Assembly (NCBI RefSeq): GCF_021155765.1
Contig: NC_060114.1
Span: forward strand, 3,534,001 to 3,598,000
Direction: 5' to 3'
Source: Diprion similis
Lineage: Eukaryota; Arthropoda; Insecta; Hymenoptera; Diprionidae
Length of the DNA: 64,000 nucleotides
Shown piece by piece: positions 1 to 11,350 of the stretch. How positions within the stretch are numbered: the stretch's first letter is position 1; every line of letters starts with the position of its first letter. Below the pieces are notes generated by a model. The model ran no database searches. It was not told where the DNA came from and saw nothing but the letters and a program-made list of their open reading frames with translations. The translations under genes and the position numbers were made by a program.

Positions 1-11
1 GACGTGCCTCC

Positions 12-797
12 GACCTTAATTGACCTCTCGGATGTGACCTGCGATTTTTTATATGATTGTTCTAACATTAAAGTGGACCAATTTTTTTTTACAGCTTTTT
101 CTGTCATAATTTGAATTTTCTACAGTTTTTTAAAATCATTTTATTGATCGACACATTTTAAAAATCTGAAAAATCTGGCGTCAGGTATTCAAATTTTTAA
201 ACCACGAACCGAAGTGGGGAGATTTTTCCTTCTTACTGTTTTCAAGCTTTTTCGGAAAAAAAAGTTAAAAAAAATTAGAAGTGGGAGACATTTCACTATA
301 AATAGTTGCTGAAACACTTTCTAATGTCACACCGAATTTTTTAGCATTTTTTGTACTATCTCAAATTAGATTTTGTTATTAATTGTTCGTGATTGAGAAA
401 AACCTTTATTAGCAAAATAAAGAAAAAGGAAAAACAAACTTGCAAAAAATCTGAAAAAAATTTCAAAAATCCGTTGTGGCATATAAAAATGTTTCAACAA
501 TCATCCTCCAGATTCTAATTTTTTTTTTTAAGGTATCTTTCTCAGAAAACGCTTGGAAAACAGTAAGAAAGAAAAATCTCCCCACTTCGTCTCTAGGCTT
601 AAAAATTTCGATATCAGACGTCTGATTTTTTAGAATTTTTTCTAGTTTTTAAAACGTGTCGATCAATAAAATCGTTGAAAAAAATTGTAAGAAATTCAAA
701 CCGTGTCGGAAAAACCTAAAAAAAGAATCAGTGCCTTGTTATCTGAGAACAATGGTATAAAAAATCTCGAACCAAATCCGAGAGGTTCAAAGTAGTC
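12..797. mobile_element. fold-back element with ~250-bp terminal inverted repeats
   Basis: The left arm (about 12-270) contains ACCTCTCGG, CGATTTTTTATA, TTATTGATCGACAC and GAAGTGGGGAGATTTTTC. The reverse complements of the same landmarks appear in opposite order at about 540-797. The core is AT-rich with no reading frame, so this is a non-autonomous element. A related single arm lies at 53897-54190. Confidence 0.75.
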
Positions 798-2150
798 AAA
801 TGAGACTAATTACAATACAATCTACGCGATGTAAATTTCAGAGGTACCTACTTTGAACAGGCCCAACTTTGGCCCCATTTGGTTTAGGGAAAGTAAAAAT
901 ATCATTCACAAAAACTGTTATATTTGATTTATGAGAAGTTGAATTAGTCCCGTAAAGATACACTTCCACTTTCTTAAGGATAGAGAAACAATAAATTCAC
1001 TAAATGCATTATTTTGTTAAGCTTGAAATCCGGCAGTACAGACTTGAAGGGAAAAAAAAATGGCAAGATCTGCACACATCGTCAAAACGCATCGTTTCGT
1101 CGACCCCTGGGAAAATATCTGTAAAAAAAAAAAACTCTGAGAAAGTTATTAGCATAAACGAGTTATACGATGAGGTGGTGGAATTTGTCTGAGATTCACT
1201 GAAAGAAGCAATTTGGAGTTAATAAATTTTTGCATAAATCCAACAATTAGTACAGGAAGGGGGGGGGGGTCTTTTTCTACTTTGAACAAATTCACCGAAA
1301 TTTTACGAAAACTGAAAAAAAAACTATTTTTTTCTGGGCACGACGGCCCCCCGCCAAAAAATGGTGAAACAAAATTTTGATAAAAACTTTTATTTTTTTA
1401 TTTTGAAAGGTCCATTTTCCCCAGAATATGGTAAATTGGCCTGAAATAGCCTAAGTGGATGAATATTCTAAATTTGAAACAATGAAAGAAAAACAAAAAA
1501 AAATTTCTGACCCTATTTTTTTGGGTCGTCCATTACGCCCCAGATATCTGTCATTGGCTTCAAAATAAGCAAATACATCAAATTTACGATAATTACTCAG
1601 AAAACCAAAAAAAAAAAAAAAACTTTTTGGCCAAATTTCTGAGGGGGCCGTCGTGGCCCTCCCTTTCCTATATGCGTAATTTATTTCCGTATGTCGATTC
1701 AATTGTGCGTTTGATGAAATCTATTTGTCAAAAATCCTGGCTTCTTGTCTTTTTGAAACAATTTTTTTTCGCACATCGTACAACAGTTTCGATAAATTTA
1801 TTCAAGGAAATCGTTGTGATATTTTTATACGATTCTCGACAGTCGCTTGTACAATTTCCTGTTTCACTTTAATTTTTTTTGTACGTCACTTTCTTGAGAA
1901 GATAAAGTGTTGCAATGAATAAAAGATTGCCATTGCACCATTGCAAATAGGATGTGGTTTCTGGCTTCATCTTTCCGTTTCACACTAATACCAGAATTTA
2001 TGTACGCAATGTAAATCCCTCACGCTATATTATAACTAATTGAAGTATTCAATACATGGAATCGACACTTTAACCAAAACTCGAATTCATCTTCATTCAT
2101 CAGTTCATGGGCTAACCCAAAAGTTGTGGCATTTTTTTTTTTTTTTTTTT
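798..2150. other. non-coding, A/T homopolymer-rich stretch
   Basis: No gene is supported. An 11-G run lies at 1259-1269. Short GC-rich arms (CACGACGGCCCCC near 1337, its complement near 1645) face each other around low-complexity A-rich sequence, suggesting another decayed inverted-repeat element. Short reading frames here are artefacts of composition. Confidence 0.5.
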
Positions 2151-2680
2151 TGTGCAAATGTGTTCTCTAGGGTCTAAATATTGTCGATTTTTGTTTTTTT
2201 TTTCTCACCTTTTTTGGCAAATCAGATGTCGAGCTATTCTAATTTTCGGGGCAAATTTTGAATATTGAATCCTCCTTTGAAGAAAATTCTTTTCCTGGCG
2301 AAGAGTTGATAAGTTATTGAACGGAAAATTAATCTGCGGCAGTGAGAAATATCAAAAAAGTGGGTTTGATCGGTAAAAAATTAAAGAAAAAACTTACTTT
2401 TTTATTAAAAGTGCTTCTAGCACTTCTAGCTTCTAATATTGTATCTACGACCTGATGTTTTACACTGCTCTCGATTATCTGTCAAGTACTAAAAGCACTT
2501 CTCACAAAAAGCGAGTATTTTTTCAATTTCTTATCAATCGATGTCATTTTTCTGATGCTTTTTACTGCCCTAGACTAACTTTCGATCCAAAAAGCATTCA
2601 ACTTCTAAAAATCGGCGTGAAAATTAGAATAGCTGTTATCGAATATCTAAAAAAAATATAAAAATTTCTTAATATTTGGA
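2150..2680. repeat. weak inverted repeat, probably decayed fold-back element
   Basis: AGCTATTCTAATTTTC near 2230 is mirrored as GAAAATTAGAATAGCT near 2620, and TTTTATTAAAAGTGC near 2400 partly mirrors GCACTTCTCACAAAAAG near 2490. Similarity between arms is patchy and ends are unclear. Confidence 0.35.
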
Positions 2681-2794
2681 TCCCATGCTGCACAAAAAAC
2701 CAGAAAGACCAGAAGTTTCGGGTCAGACGACTCGTGGTAATAACTGAATAAGAACTAGTTTTTATCAAATAATAACAAGATTCTCACCCTGCGG

Positions 2795-2958
2795 ATTTTA
2801 GTTTGTAGATCAAGAGTTCGCCTTGGAACTTGTTCCTCAGGCATGATCTGGTTTTAACGGTCACGCTATGCATTTCCATTAGTGGGATTTTCGATCGCAA
2901 TGATATGGGACCGTTTATCCTCGACGAGATGATTTTTCCGTGAATGACGTTACGCTGC
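2795..2958 (-). other. exon-like segment of unknown gene, minus strand
   Basis: On the minus strand a pyrimidine-rich tract ending GGTTGCAG is followed by an open frame of about 54 codons (RNVIHGKIISSRINGP... FQGELLIYKLKSA), then a GTGAGA donor. The peptide has normal amino-acid balance, unlike neighbouring low-complexity frames, but I do not recognise it and no partner exon is visible. Confidence 0.25.
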
Positions 2959-2966
2959 AACCGCAA

Positions 2967-4150
2967 GTAAGAATGAAACTGAAATTCCTAAGTAGTGCAA
3001 ACCACCGAAGTCTATTCTGTAATTGATTCTTGGATCAGCTTAGTTATCTCGTTGAAATAACCCAGATGAACGACGAATAAACGAATGGTAATATCCAGTC
3101 TCAGGCCGATTGTAAGAACTGATGATTCATTTTTTAAGCATTTCCTGGCTGCAGCAACTCGATGAAGAAGGTGGCCAAAAGAGTATTTGTTTTAGTTCGA
3201 TACTTGAAAGATCCAAAGCTAGCCACGCGCAAATGTGCAAACTGATTGGATTTTCTTGAAAAAATTATCATTAAAAACCATCGTAAGTGCCTTGCGTTTG
3301 TTTTATTATGTAATAAAACAATATATATTATATTTTATAATATATTTTATAATATACATTATACGATGAAAAATAAAAATAAAAATAAACGACAGGTACG
3401 AAACAAAAACATTGTGTCCAAATTTCGGAAATTTGATTGTGACTATATTTTTTTGCAAAAAAACGGCAAAAAAAAATGGTCTTTTACAATTTATTCCAAA
3501 AATGGCCACCGTTTTGTTAAATTTGCACATATCAAAAATCGTATACTTCATTCCAAGGCCATTAACATGCTGAATCTAAATCCGTTCGATTATTTGATTT
3601 CAGGTTAACCATCTCCGAGAAATCATCAACACCGCAGACCTACTTTTTTTTAGACTGATTTTCAACTACGATTTTCGCATATAAAAAGTGATTAAAATCA
3701 ATAAAAAAAATTTCACCATCTAAATCTAGAAAGTATTTATCAAGCCCAACAAAGCCTATATCAATATTTCCAATTAAAGCTTATTAAAACAAAATTCTTA
3801 AAAAAACCCTTTTTTTTTTTGCTCGTGAGTTGAGTAGTCCCCTCAAGATCTCTTACAAATTATTTCACGAGGGCTAATTCTACACAAAACGGATGCATAA
3901 ATACACCTTTAAACCGTACACCGATATTCACAATTCGACATTACATTACCAACCAAAAATTTCAAGACTTCTTTATCAACGTAAAAAAGACAAAATCATA
4001 CTGTGCAAGTAGTGCACCAATATTTCGGTCAATATTCGATCTATAAAATCAAAATGCATTCATTTAAATCCAAACTCAAACTCAAAAAAGAAGATAAAAA
4101 AAAACAAAAAAATCTCATCGCAACGGTTTAACCTGTTTTTCCCTCCCCTC
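2967..4150. other. no gene seen; AT-rich
   Basis: AT-rich sequence with an almost pure A/T stretch at 3306-3365. A 120-codon frame at 3246-3608 is dominated by Lys, Asn, Ile and Phe, as expected from composition, and is not supported as a gene. Confidence 0.5.
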
Positions 4151-4154
4151 GCAG

Positions 4155-4288
4155 GACATTTCTGGGGTCTGGCCTCGGCGCGGCCTCAGGGGCACCGCAG
4201 GATCCGTTTCACCCCCGAGTTTTTCGCCGCCCCTGAAACCCCCTCCACAACTCGGTGCCCGCAGCTGCGTCGTTTCGCCAGCCCTACG
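4155..4288 (+). other. GC-rich exon-like segment, gene unknown
   Basis: A strong acceptor (CCCTCCCCTCGCAG) and a consensus donor (CTACG|GTAAGC) bracket 134 bases of about two-thirds GC inside AT-rich flanks. Two of three frames are open. The one starting at the third base reads HFWGLASARPQGHRR, IRFTPEFFAAPETP and so on with high GC at third positions, resembling a disordered protein segment. I do not recognise it. It could also be an untranslated exon. Confidence 0.35.
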
Positions 4289-4289
4289 G

Positions 4290-6835
4290 TAAGCGATTCT
4301 GATAGGGCGGGACGCGGTGCGAATCGTCGCGTAACTGGTTCAGGATCCAGGTGGGGGTAGAACGCGGACTACCTCAGGCGACCACGACGCGACTCCACTC
4401 AGCTTCTGGCTAACGTATCTGACGTATCTTCAGCCAACCTCGAGGGTATTAGTGCCGTGCGGTATCTCGTAATACCTTGAATTGCTTGCCGCTAGGTAAG
4501 TCTGACTGCCTCGACTTAATCTTCATCCCAAAGATCCCAATCGTGCTTTTTACTATCGCAATCATCATCGTTATTCCCCTTTCATTAATTCCGGCTGGCT
4601 CGATGGGTATTAATTACCTTATTTTCGAGCACTTTTATTTCAACGCCGTCGATTGTACTTCGGGAAAATTTTTGGGCTGCAAAAAAGCTCGAGCCTTCGA
4701 AACTTTAACTGAATCCGAAATCGATGAGCGAGGCTTTCTTAATATTTTAACCCCTGTAATCAGAGGGATTGTGACGCGGAATGCTTTCGATCGACTAGTC
4801 CTGCAGTCTGTCTGACTATAACGTCAGTTACTACTTGTGCGACTAGACTAACAGCGAATTTTGTACTCAATATTCGCGCTTAAAACGCTGCAGCTCTTTC
4901 AAAAGTTATTCTTTAATTTACTTTTTACTTTTTATCATCTGTTTGGGAAGGTTTCAACGAAATTGAGCTTTTAGTCTTAAGCTTCATTTCACGTCGTTTA
5001 CGAAGTAGGAAATTTCAGGATTGGCTGTGAATTTCAAATCTGTTTCAGCTTTGAAATTCACTCGATTTCAAATTTTCAGAATAATCATTAGAATCTCGCG
5101 AATTGATGTGTTTTTTCAATTTTCGGTAAAAAAAAACAAAAAATTGGAAAACAACTCGCTACAAAAACTCTAAATTTTCATCATGTGTGTAAAAATTCCC
5201 CCAATTTGTTTCGAAAAAAGCTCATAAATTCTCACTAATTGAGTATAAAGTTGTCTCCGCTGGCTTGACAGAATTGAACTCGTCTTCCATGAATTCCTTC
5301 TATCTCCTGATAGTGTGGAAACTTTTTAACGAGTAATTTGACATTAGAAAGCAAACATCCCTTATTTATATGGATGGATAGAATCCTGAAAGACGATTCT
5401 TCAATTGTCAAGCGCATTTTTGCTTGAAATACGATGAACGATCCTGCTACGAACTTCTTTTTGCGTTTCAAAAACGTCGAGTCGATGTAATAATCAATAT
5501 AAAAATAATAATTTATCAAGCGATCTAAAACTGAAATTCAAATACTTAATTTTTCTTTCTCTTTAAACATTAACCAAACCGGATACACAGCGATGTATAA
5601 ACAAACGTCATTCGTCAAGACTCTCTGAGCCGTTACAACAAAACGATTCACATATTGGCACACGTTACTTAATTCATAGAGCCGTCGGTAAAACGATATC
5701 GAGCATTAATTGCTTGCGATTAGATTGAGCCGATAGATAATAAAGCATCGGTCGCAGCAACGACACCGTCAGAACTGCATATCCGGTACAGTAACTCGCA
5801 AAGTTATTACAGAACCAAAAACAAAAAAAAATCACAAGTAACGAAACAACAACAAAAATAATAAATAAACGATTTAACAAAATCTCGACGGATTTTTTCA
5901 GAGCCTTCAGGGTTCAAACGAAAAATCGAAATTCATCGAAAATTCGATTACAACTTTTGCCAGCGACAAATGGCGAAGTAATTTTACTCTATTTAAGATA
6001 TATGCTTATATATATAATATATGTATATGTATATGAAAAGTTACGTGTGAATCGGTGGGTGCAGCTTGGTTACGTAAGGTGGGGAGAAGCTCTGTCTCCA
6101 TTAGTTATTTTCACACAGCTGCTGAGCGTAGATTTTTCCGAAGCTTTGAAGAAAAATAAAAGACTGTAATAATATATCGACAAGCATTAGTGATTCGAGT
6201 ATTTTTTCTTTTTTCTTGTGACTTCTGCACACTCCGTCGTCCCAATTTATACACTGATTTATTTTCTCGAATTCAAAGATGTCGGATATAATATTTCGAG
6301 TATCATTTGTGATTTTTTTCATGTAATTCTTTACTATTTATTACTGACACGGGATGCCTTGTACTCGTTTAGTAATTCCGGTTTTTTCATCACATGGTTT
6401 CAATGTGTTCATGGTTAATATTGCTTAGAAGGAATGATGTATTTTCTCTGATATCGGTTAAATTTGAATTCTTCCAGATTAGAATCTATTAGATTAGAAT
6501 ATCATTTTCTTTTTTTTTTTTTTTTGCTGGGACAATCTCTAATCGTTAGTTGACTATCAAAATGAAAATCTTCAGGAATTCTTTGTAAACTGCAAAAAAC
6601 TGAAAGTAAAAAAACTCGTTTTAACGTCTCTGTAATAATAACGTGTCGAGGAAGCTCGCGAGGTTCGTTTAGGCTTTCACGAATTACACGGTTTTGAATG
6701 GCTTCAGGGATTCCGGCTAGTCCAATTTTCATCTCTTCAATAATGACAGAAGTCGATACCGCGCCAAGTGGTTGAGGAGGGACTTCAACGAAGTTTTGAT
6801 AAGAACGATTTTTTCATTTTTGAAATTACCAAAAC
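4290..6835. other. no supported gene
   Basis: A possible short untranslated exon (about 4433-4494, between CTTCAG and a GTAAGT donor) has stops in all frames. A 112-codon frame at 4477-4815 contains one hydrophobic run (IVLFTIAIIIVIPLSLI) but overlaps that donor and has no recognisable family. The rest is AT-rich with short TA tracts near 6000-6030. Confidence 0.4.
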
Positions 6836-6837
6836 AC

Positions 6838-7390
6838 GTGGCAAACCAAAAGGCTTTCATGTGACATGAAAAATGCAGAACCCAGATCTCGATTTCTTAT
6901 TTCTCATGCCATTTCTTTATTTTTCCGTAAAACCAAAATGCATTGATGTGTTTTTGTTCAGAATTGAATGTAGAACACGACTGTTATATCCTTTTTTGCA
7001 TTGCGATGCATAGCCTCTGATAACTGCCAAAATATATGACATTTGATTCAGTCGGTAATTACTCACTCCCCTCAATAACTGCACTTTCATTGTGATCAAA
7101 AATGACCAAAAAAGGTGGCAAACCAAAAGGCTTTCATATGACATGAAAAATGCAAAACCTTGACCTCGATTTCTTATTTCTCATGCCATTTCTTTATTTT
7201 TGCGTAAAAGAAAAATGCACTGATGTGTTTTTATTCAGAATTGAATGTAGAACACGACAGTTATGTCCTTTTTTGCATTGCGATGCATAGCAATCTGCAT
7301 AGCCTCTGATAACCGCCGAAATATAAGACACTCGACTCGGTCGGTAAGTACTGACTGTAGCATCCCCTTAATAACTGTACTTTCATTGAA
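6838..7390 (+). repeat. two-copy tandem duplication, ~277-bp unit
   Basis: GTGGCAAACCAAAAGGCTTT starts both 6838 and 7115. About 255 bases then match closely, including GATTTCTTATTTCTCATGCC and TTTTTTGCATTGCGATGCAT, ending near ACTTTCATTG. The second copy has a ~13-base and smaller insertions. A similar but rearranged segment appears near 59100-59275, so the unit is probably part of a dispersed element. Confidence 0.75.
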
Positions 7391-7857
7391 AAATATTGAT
7401 TTTTTTTTCTCAGCCCACCACTCCCATCACCTAAATCTTATAGGATGGATTATTCGACTGCGTCCTTTATGCTAGTTGAAAAAAATGAACAATCGTTTTT
7501 ATCAACATTTCAACGAATCACGTCGTTATATTCGAATGCGTTACGTGTTCTTCTCAGCAAAAAGATGCGCCCTGAGGATAATTTTCTTGCGAATGATCGC
7601 CGCCGCAAATTCATACATGCATTGGGTTGTCGACCGGAGATTCGTTTCAGTTGGCGCGCGCATACATTATAATGCGTTTGATAACTCGGAGCGGAAATTA
7701 GTTGTTAGCTACGCCCGACCAACTCCCCGCACTCTTCAACGATCATCTACGAATTTCAATGTCCAATTATTGCGTCGGTGAAAAAATGGCGAGCAATAGT
7801 TGAAACTAATTTGCGATTAATGTGCACGTTCCGTTTATAAATTATGTACATGTATAG

Positions 7858-8462
7858 TAGGGTGGCGCAAAAAAAACGACTATTTTTTTTTTTTCGAGTC
7901 TCGTGTGACAAAATGTTAGGTTTTTGATGTTTTAAGAGCCGACTCCAAAGGACAGTTCAAAAAAAAAATTTTAAGAGGTCGGTCCACATTTTTTAAAATG
8001 TCAGAAATCGTCGAAGATCGATTTTTTTTTTTTTTTCTCGTTACGGTATAATTTTATAGACGAAAAAAAAATGAGTTTCCGAAAGTTTCAGTTCAAAATT
8101 TGAATTTTGAAAGGTCGCTCATAATTTTTTTTCAATTTTTTGGTGCATTTCTTTAGATCTTTTCGAGCGACCTTTTAATATTCATATTAAAATTTCATAA
8201 ATTTTTTTTCTTCAATTTAGTAAAAAAGAATCGATAACAATACACCACGACATGAATTAAAAATCAAACAAAATACTGAAAATATAAATTTTTTGATTTA
8301 ATTTTTTGACGGTTTTTGACATTTTTAAAAATTTGGAGCGACCTATTAAATTTTTTTTTTTTTTGAGCTGTCCTTTGGAGTGGGCTCTTAAAACATCAAA
8401 AACTAACATTTTGTCACACGAGACTCGAAAAAAAAAATAGTCGGTTTTTTTTTGCCACCCTA
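7858..8462. mobile_element. hAT-like MITE with ~170-bp inverted repeats and 8-bp target duplication
   Basis: The element begins TAGGGTGGC and ends GCCACCCTA. ATGTATAG is repeated directly outside both ends (7850-7857 and 8463-8470), the 8-bp target duplication typical of hAT transposons. Arms share CGAGTCTCGTGTGACAAAAT, GATGTTTTAAGAGCC and CTCCAAAGGACAG with their complements on the right. No transposase is present, so it is non-autonomous. Superfamily assignment is inferred from duplication length and ends. Confidence 0.85.
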
Positions 8463-8502
8463 ATGTATAGCAATGCGAAGTGACTCGACACTTCTTGCAC
8501 AC

Positions 8503-8700
8503 TATGGTGGTTCGTTTTGAAGTTGAATTTTTTTTTCGTCTCTTGCCTAAAAACTCAGCGTCAAATTCAGCAAAAAAATCTCATTGAAACGCGGAGCATA
8601 AAAAAAATATTTAGAGCTCGCTACCGAAGGTCAAAAGAGAAAAAAATGTTAATAATTGCTGTAAATTGCTTCAACGAAATTATTTTTTTCTGAAATTAGC
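8503..8700 (+). mobile_element. single arm of the 49948-50576 element family
   Basis: Starting TATGGTGGTTCG, about 190 bases match the left arm near 49948-50150 (shared CAAATTCAG, GAGCATAAAAAA, TACCGAAGGTCAA). No matching right arm follows, so it is truncated or rearranged. Confidence 0.6.
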
Positions 8701-9397
8701 GCCGAGTTTATAAAATGCGATGAATCATATATGATTGGATATTTATTTTGAGATTTTATCAACAGTGATTGTGGAAGATATAGAATTGACAGGAAAATGA
8801 AATGAATGAGGTTCTACCAAATATGGTTAAAAGCAATTGTAAAATCGAAAACATCAAATCACATCTACATCAACTGCTTTTAAATATATTGAAATATTCA
8901 ACTGATATTCGGAATAAAATTTTATTCAGTATGTAGAGTTTTGGCTCATCGTTTTTTGTAGCGTTGCCAGTAAACTACTTATAACGAGAATTTTGATGAT
9001 TTTACTGTAACTGACTGTGACTTTTTTTTTTTTTTTTCCTTTTTTGGTGTTATTGTTATTCGCACACTCAATTTACCGACGCAGTTTGAAATTCATCAAG
9101 TGTCGAGATGACAATTATTATCTTTGAACAGTAAATAAAATAATGCATTTATATGAAAAAAAAAAGTTAGTTTTATTTCACTAAAATATAAATTCTGTAA
9201 ATGTAAGAACTTTTGATTCCTACGTGACTTTTCCAATTCGTATCGATCGTTTCCTTTCATTCAATGCATTAATTAGAAAAAACATCGTAAGTTTCAACTA
9301 AAGATTTTCAAAATAATAAAATTTTTCTAATATCAAGATACGTTTCTCAAAGTCATTTAGTATCTGCAATTTGGCGGAGGAAACAATTGAATAAACC
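8701..9397. other. no feature seen
   Basis: AT-rich sequence without inverted repeats, tandem structure or coding-like frames that I can detect. Confidence 0.5.
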
Positions 9398-9863
9398 AGT
9401 CCAAATAGTTCGGAATTAAAAATGTTTCGGGTATGGCTGCATTTTTGTTCATAGGGGTTTTAGGTATTTAAGGAACTCAAGTCTAAAGTCACTGTTCAGC
9501 TGTATAGCCGCAGCATTTCGAGAAAACAGCAAGATTTAATATTGTTTGGAATTTCCTAAAAAAAACTACTATCGATAGATGAAAAATGACTTGAGCATCG
9601 TATAGAGTGGAAAATTCTACATTGAATCATGTCCTCACATGTCGGAAACGGAGTCGGATTAACAAATTAAGCAAATAGTAATTATTTTTACCAAAATTCC
9701 CTAGATCCCGTCGATAAGTAGAATTTTTTTCTTCCCGACTCCATTTTCGACGAGTTAGGACATGATTCAATGTACAATTTTCCGCTCTACACGATGGTCA
9801 AGTCATTTTTCAGTTTCCATATAGATTTTTGAGGGAAATGCAAAAAGCGTCAAAGTTTTCCTG
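9398..9863. mobile_element. fold-back element, truncated copy of the 57753-58354 family
   Basis: Left and right parts mirror one another around about 9690 (GAAAATTCTACATTGAATCATGTCC versus its complement near 9755-9780) and align with the larger element at 57753-58354. The right terminus seen there is missing here, ending near CAAAGTTTTCCTGG. Confidence 0.7.
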
Positions 9864-11034
9864 GTGAAAAAAAAAACAAACTATTACAACCAGCCTAACA
9901 AGTGACCGTTGCCCGTATTTTTTACGCGTATGGATATTGAAACAGGCAGATAATTGATTGTGTTTAATTATTTTACGTGACACGAGTATCTCGAAAGTCC
10001 AAAAATCACGATTTACCTCCATTAAAATTAAAAACTTAGGTTATATGGTGATAAAATGGCGCCGAGAACCAGACTCTGACGTCACGAGGACATTTTCCAA
10101 CAGTGCGGCAGGTCGTTTGGTGGACCAGAATTCAAGGGTACATCATGTATAGCTCGTTTCTCGGTGCTCAGCGCAAGCGCCTGAGTTTCTCTGAAGCAGG
10201 ATCGATTCAAGGAAGAAATCTGGATTCCCGGATACCCCAGGAATTAGTTCAGTTGGTCAAGGACGTCTAATTCTGAAAATCAGTTAAAACTTTCCGGAGC
10301 AAATATGATCGGAATAATAGTGATAAAAACCAAAAAAGAAAAAAAAAAAATAAAACAAATAACAAAACCGAATTTTTACCGACTGATCACATTTTTTCTA
10401 TCGGTAAATTTCATTTCCACTTTTTTTTACACGCTTACACTAAATTCTTTAGCTTTTACGTCAAGATATACAGTTAATTCGTGTCATTGGTGCGGCGTTC
10501 TGTGAACAATTTTGACTTCCGAAACGAAATGTGAAATTTTTCGGAATTCACCGGTATTGAAAAAAAATGTACAACTATTTCGACGCCCGGTTTTGCCTGA
10601 CGGTAAACGTTCACTGATCACGATGGTCTTTCGCTGATGGAGACACTGAGTGATATTACTGCGTCATTTTTTTCTACCGATGAATAATGTCGTTGCAATC
10701 GTGCTGCGGATGATTGTGTTTATTATTGCTTCAATCTCTGAGTATATATATATAATATATATATAATGAAAGTTAATCTGATCATCAACTCTTTTCTTCT
10801 TCTCAGATTTTATTTGTTTTAATATTAGAAATTCTATAGTTAAACGGTTATCGTTGAGTTGACTTTTTCAGTCATACATTTTTCAACTCAATATTTTGGC
10901 CTGAATCCTGTTACTCAGAGGTTTTTGGAGAAATATAAAGTAGCAAAGATCATTTGAACTGGTCAACAAGCTGTGATAATACTAGAAAAAGGGTTAAATA
11001 TTGGAATGTTTTTTAATCGACAAAAAAACGTGAT
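9864..11034. other. no gene seen; palindromic CRE-like site
   Basis: A GC-richer patch (10050-10270) has the palindrome TGACGTCA at 10077-10084, a CREB/ATF-type site, but no associated gene was found. A TA tract lies at 10743-10766. Confidence 0.4.
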
Positions 11035-11350
11035 GCAATTAGTGATAAAGGGGGGCAGCAAAGTGGGCACCTTAACATTTTTGATATTTGAAAATGTTCT
11101 AAATAACACGGAACAAAATTAATCACCTCAACTTTTTATTAAATACAAATTATTCGGAAATCATTCGCTCGAGTAATTGCACACAACGCGAATCAAATAA
11201 TTTTCTGAACTTGAATTTATGATTACTTTTTCTCGAAAAAGCTAGATAATAATTTAACACAATTGTTCATATGAAAACTAAACATTTTATACTGATTTTA
11301 GGCATTATTTTTTTAATGGGCCCACTTTGCCCCATCATTCCCTAATTATG
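11035..11350. repeat. small inverted-repeat element
   Basis: GGGGGCAGCAAAGTGGGC near 11050 is mirrored by GGGCCCACTTTGCCCC near 11317, with ATTAGTGAT/ATCATTCCCTAAT outside. Arms are about 35 bases, with weaker similarity inward. A related GGCCCAACTTTGGCCCCAT occurs near 864. Confidence 0.5.

Noticed and set aside
4477..4815. 112-codon frame with a hydrophobic run
   Set aside because: Overlaps a consensus donor, shows no family features, and one hydrophobic run is common in AT-rich frames.
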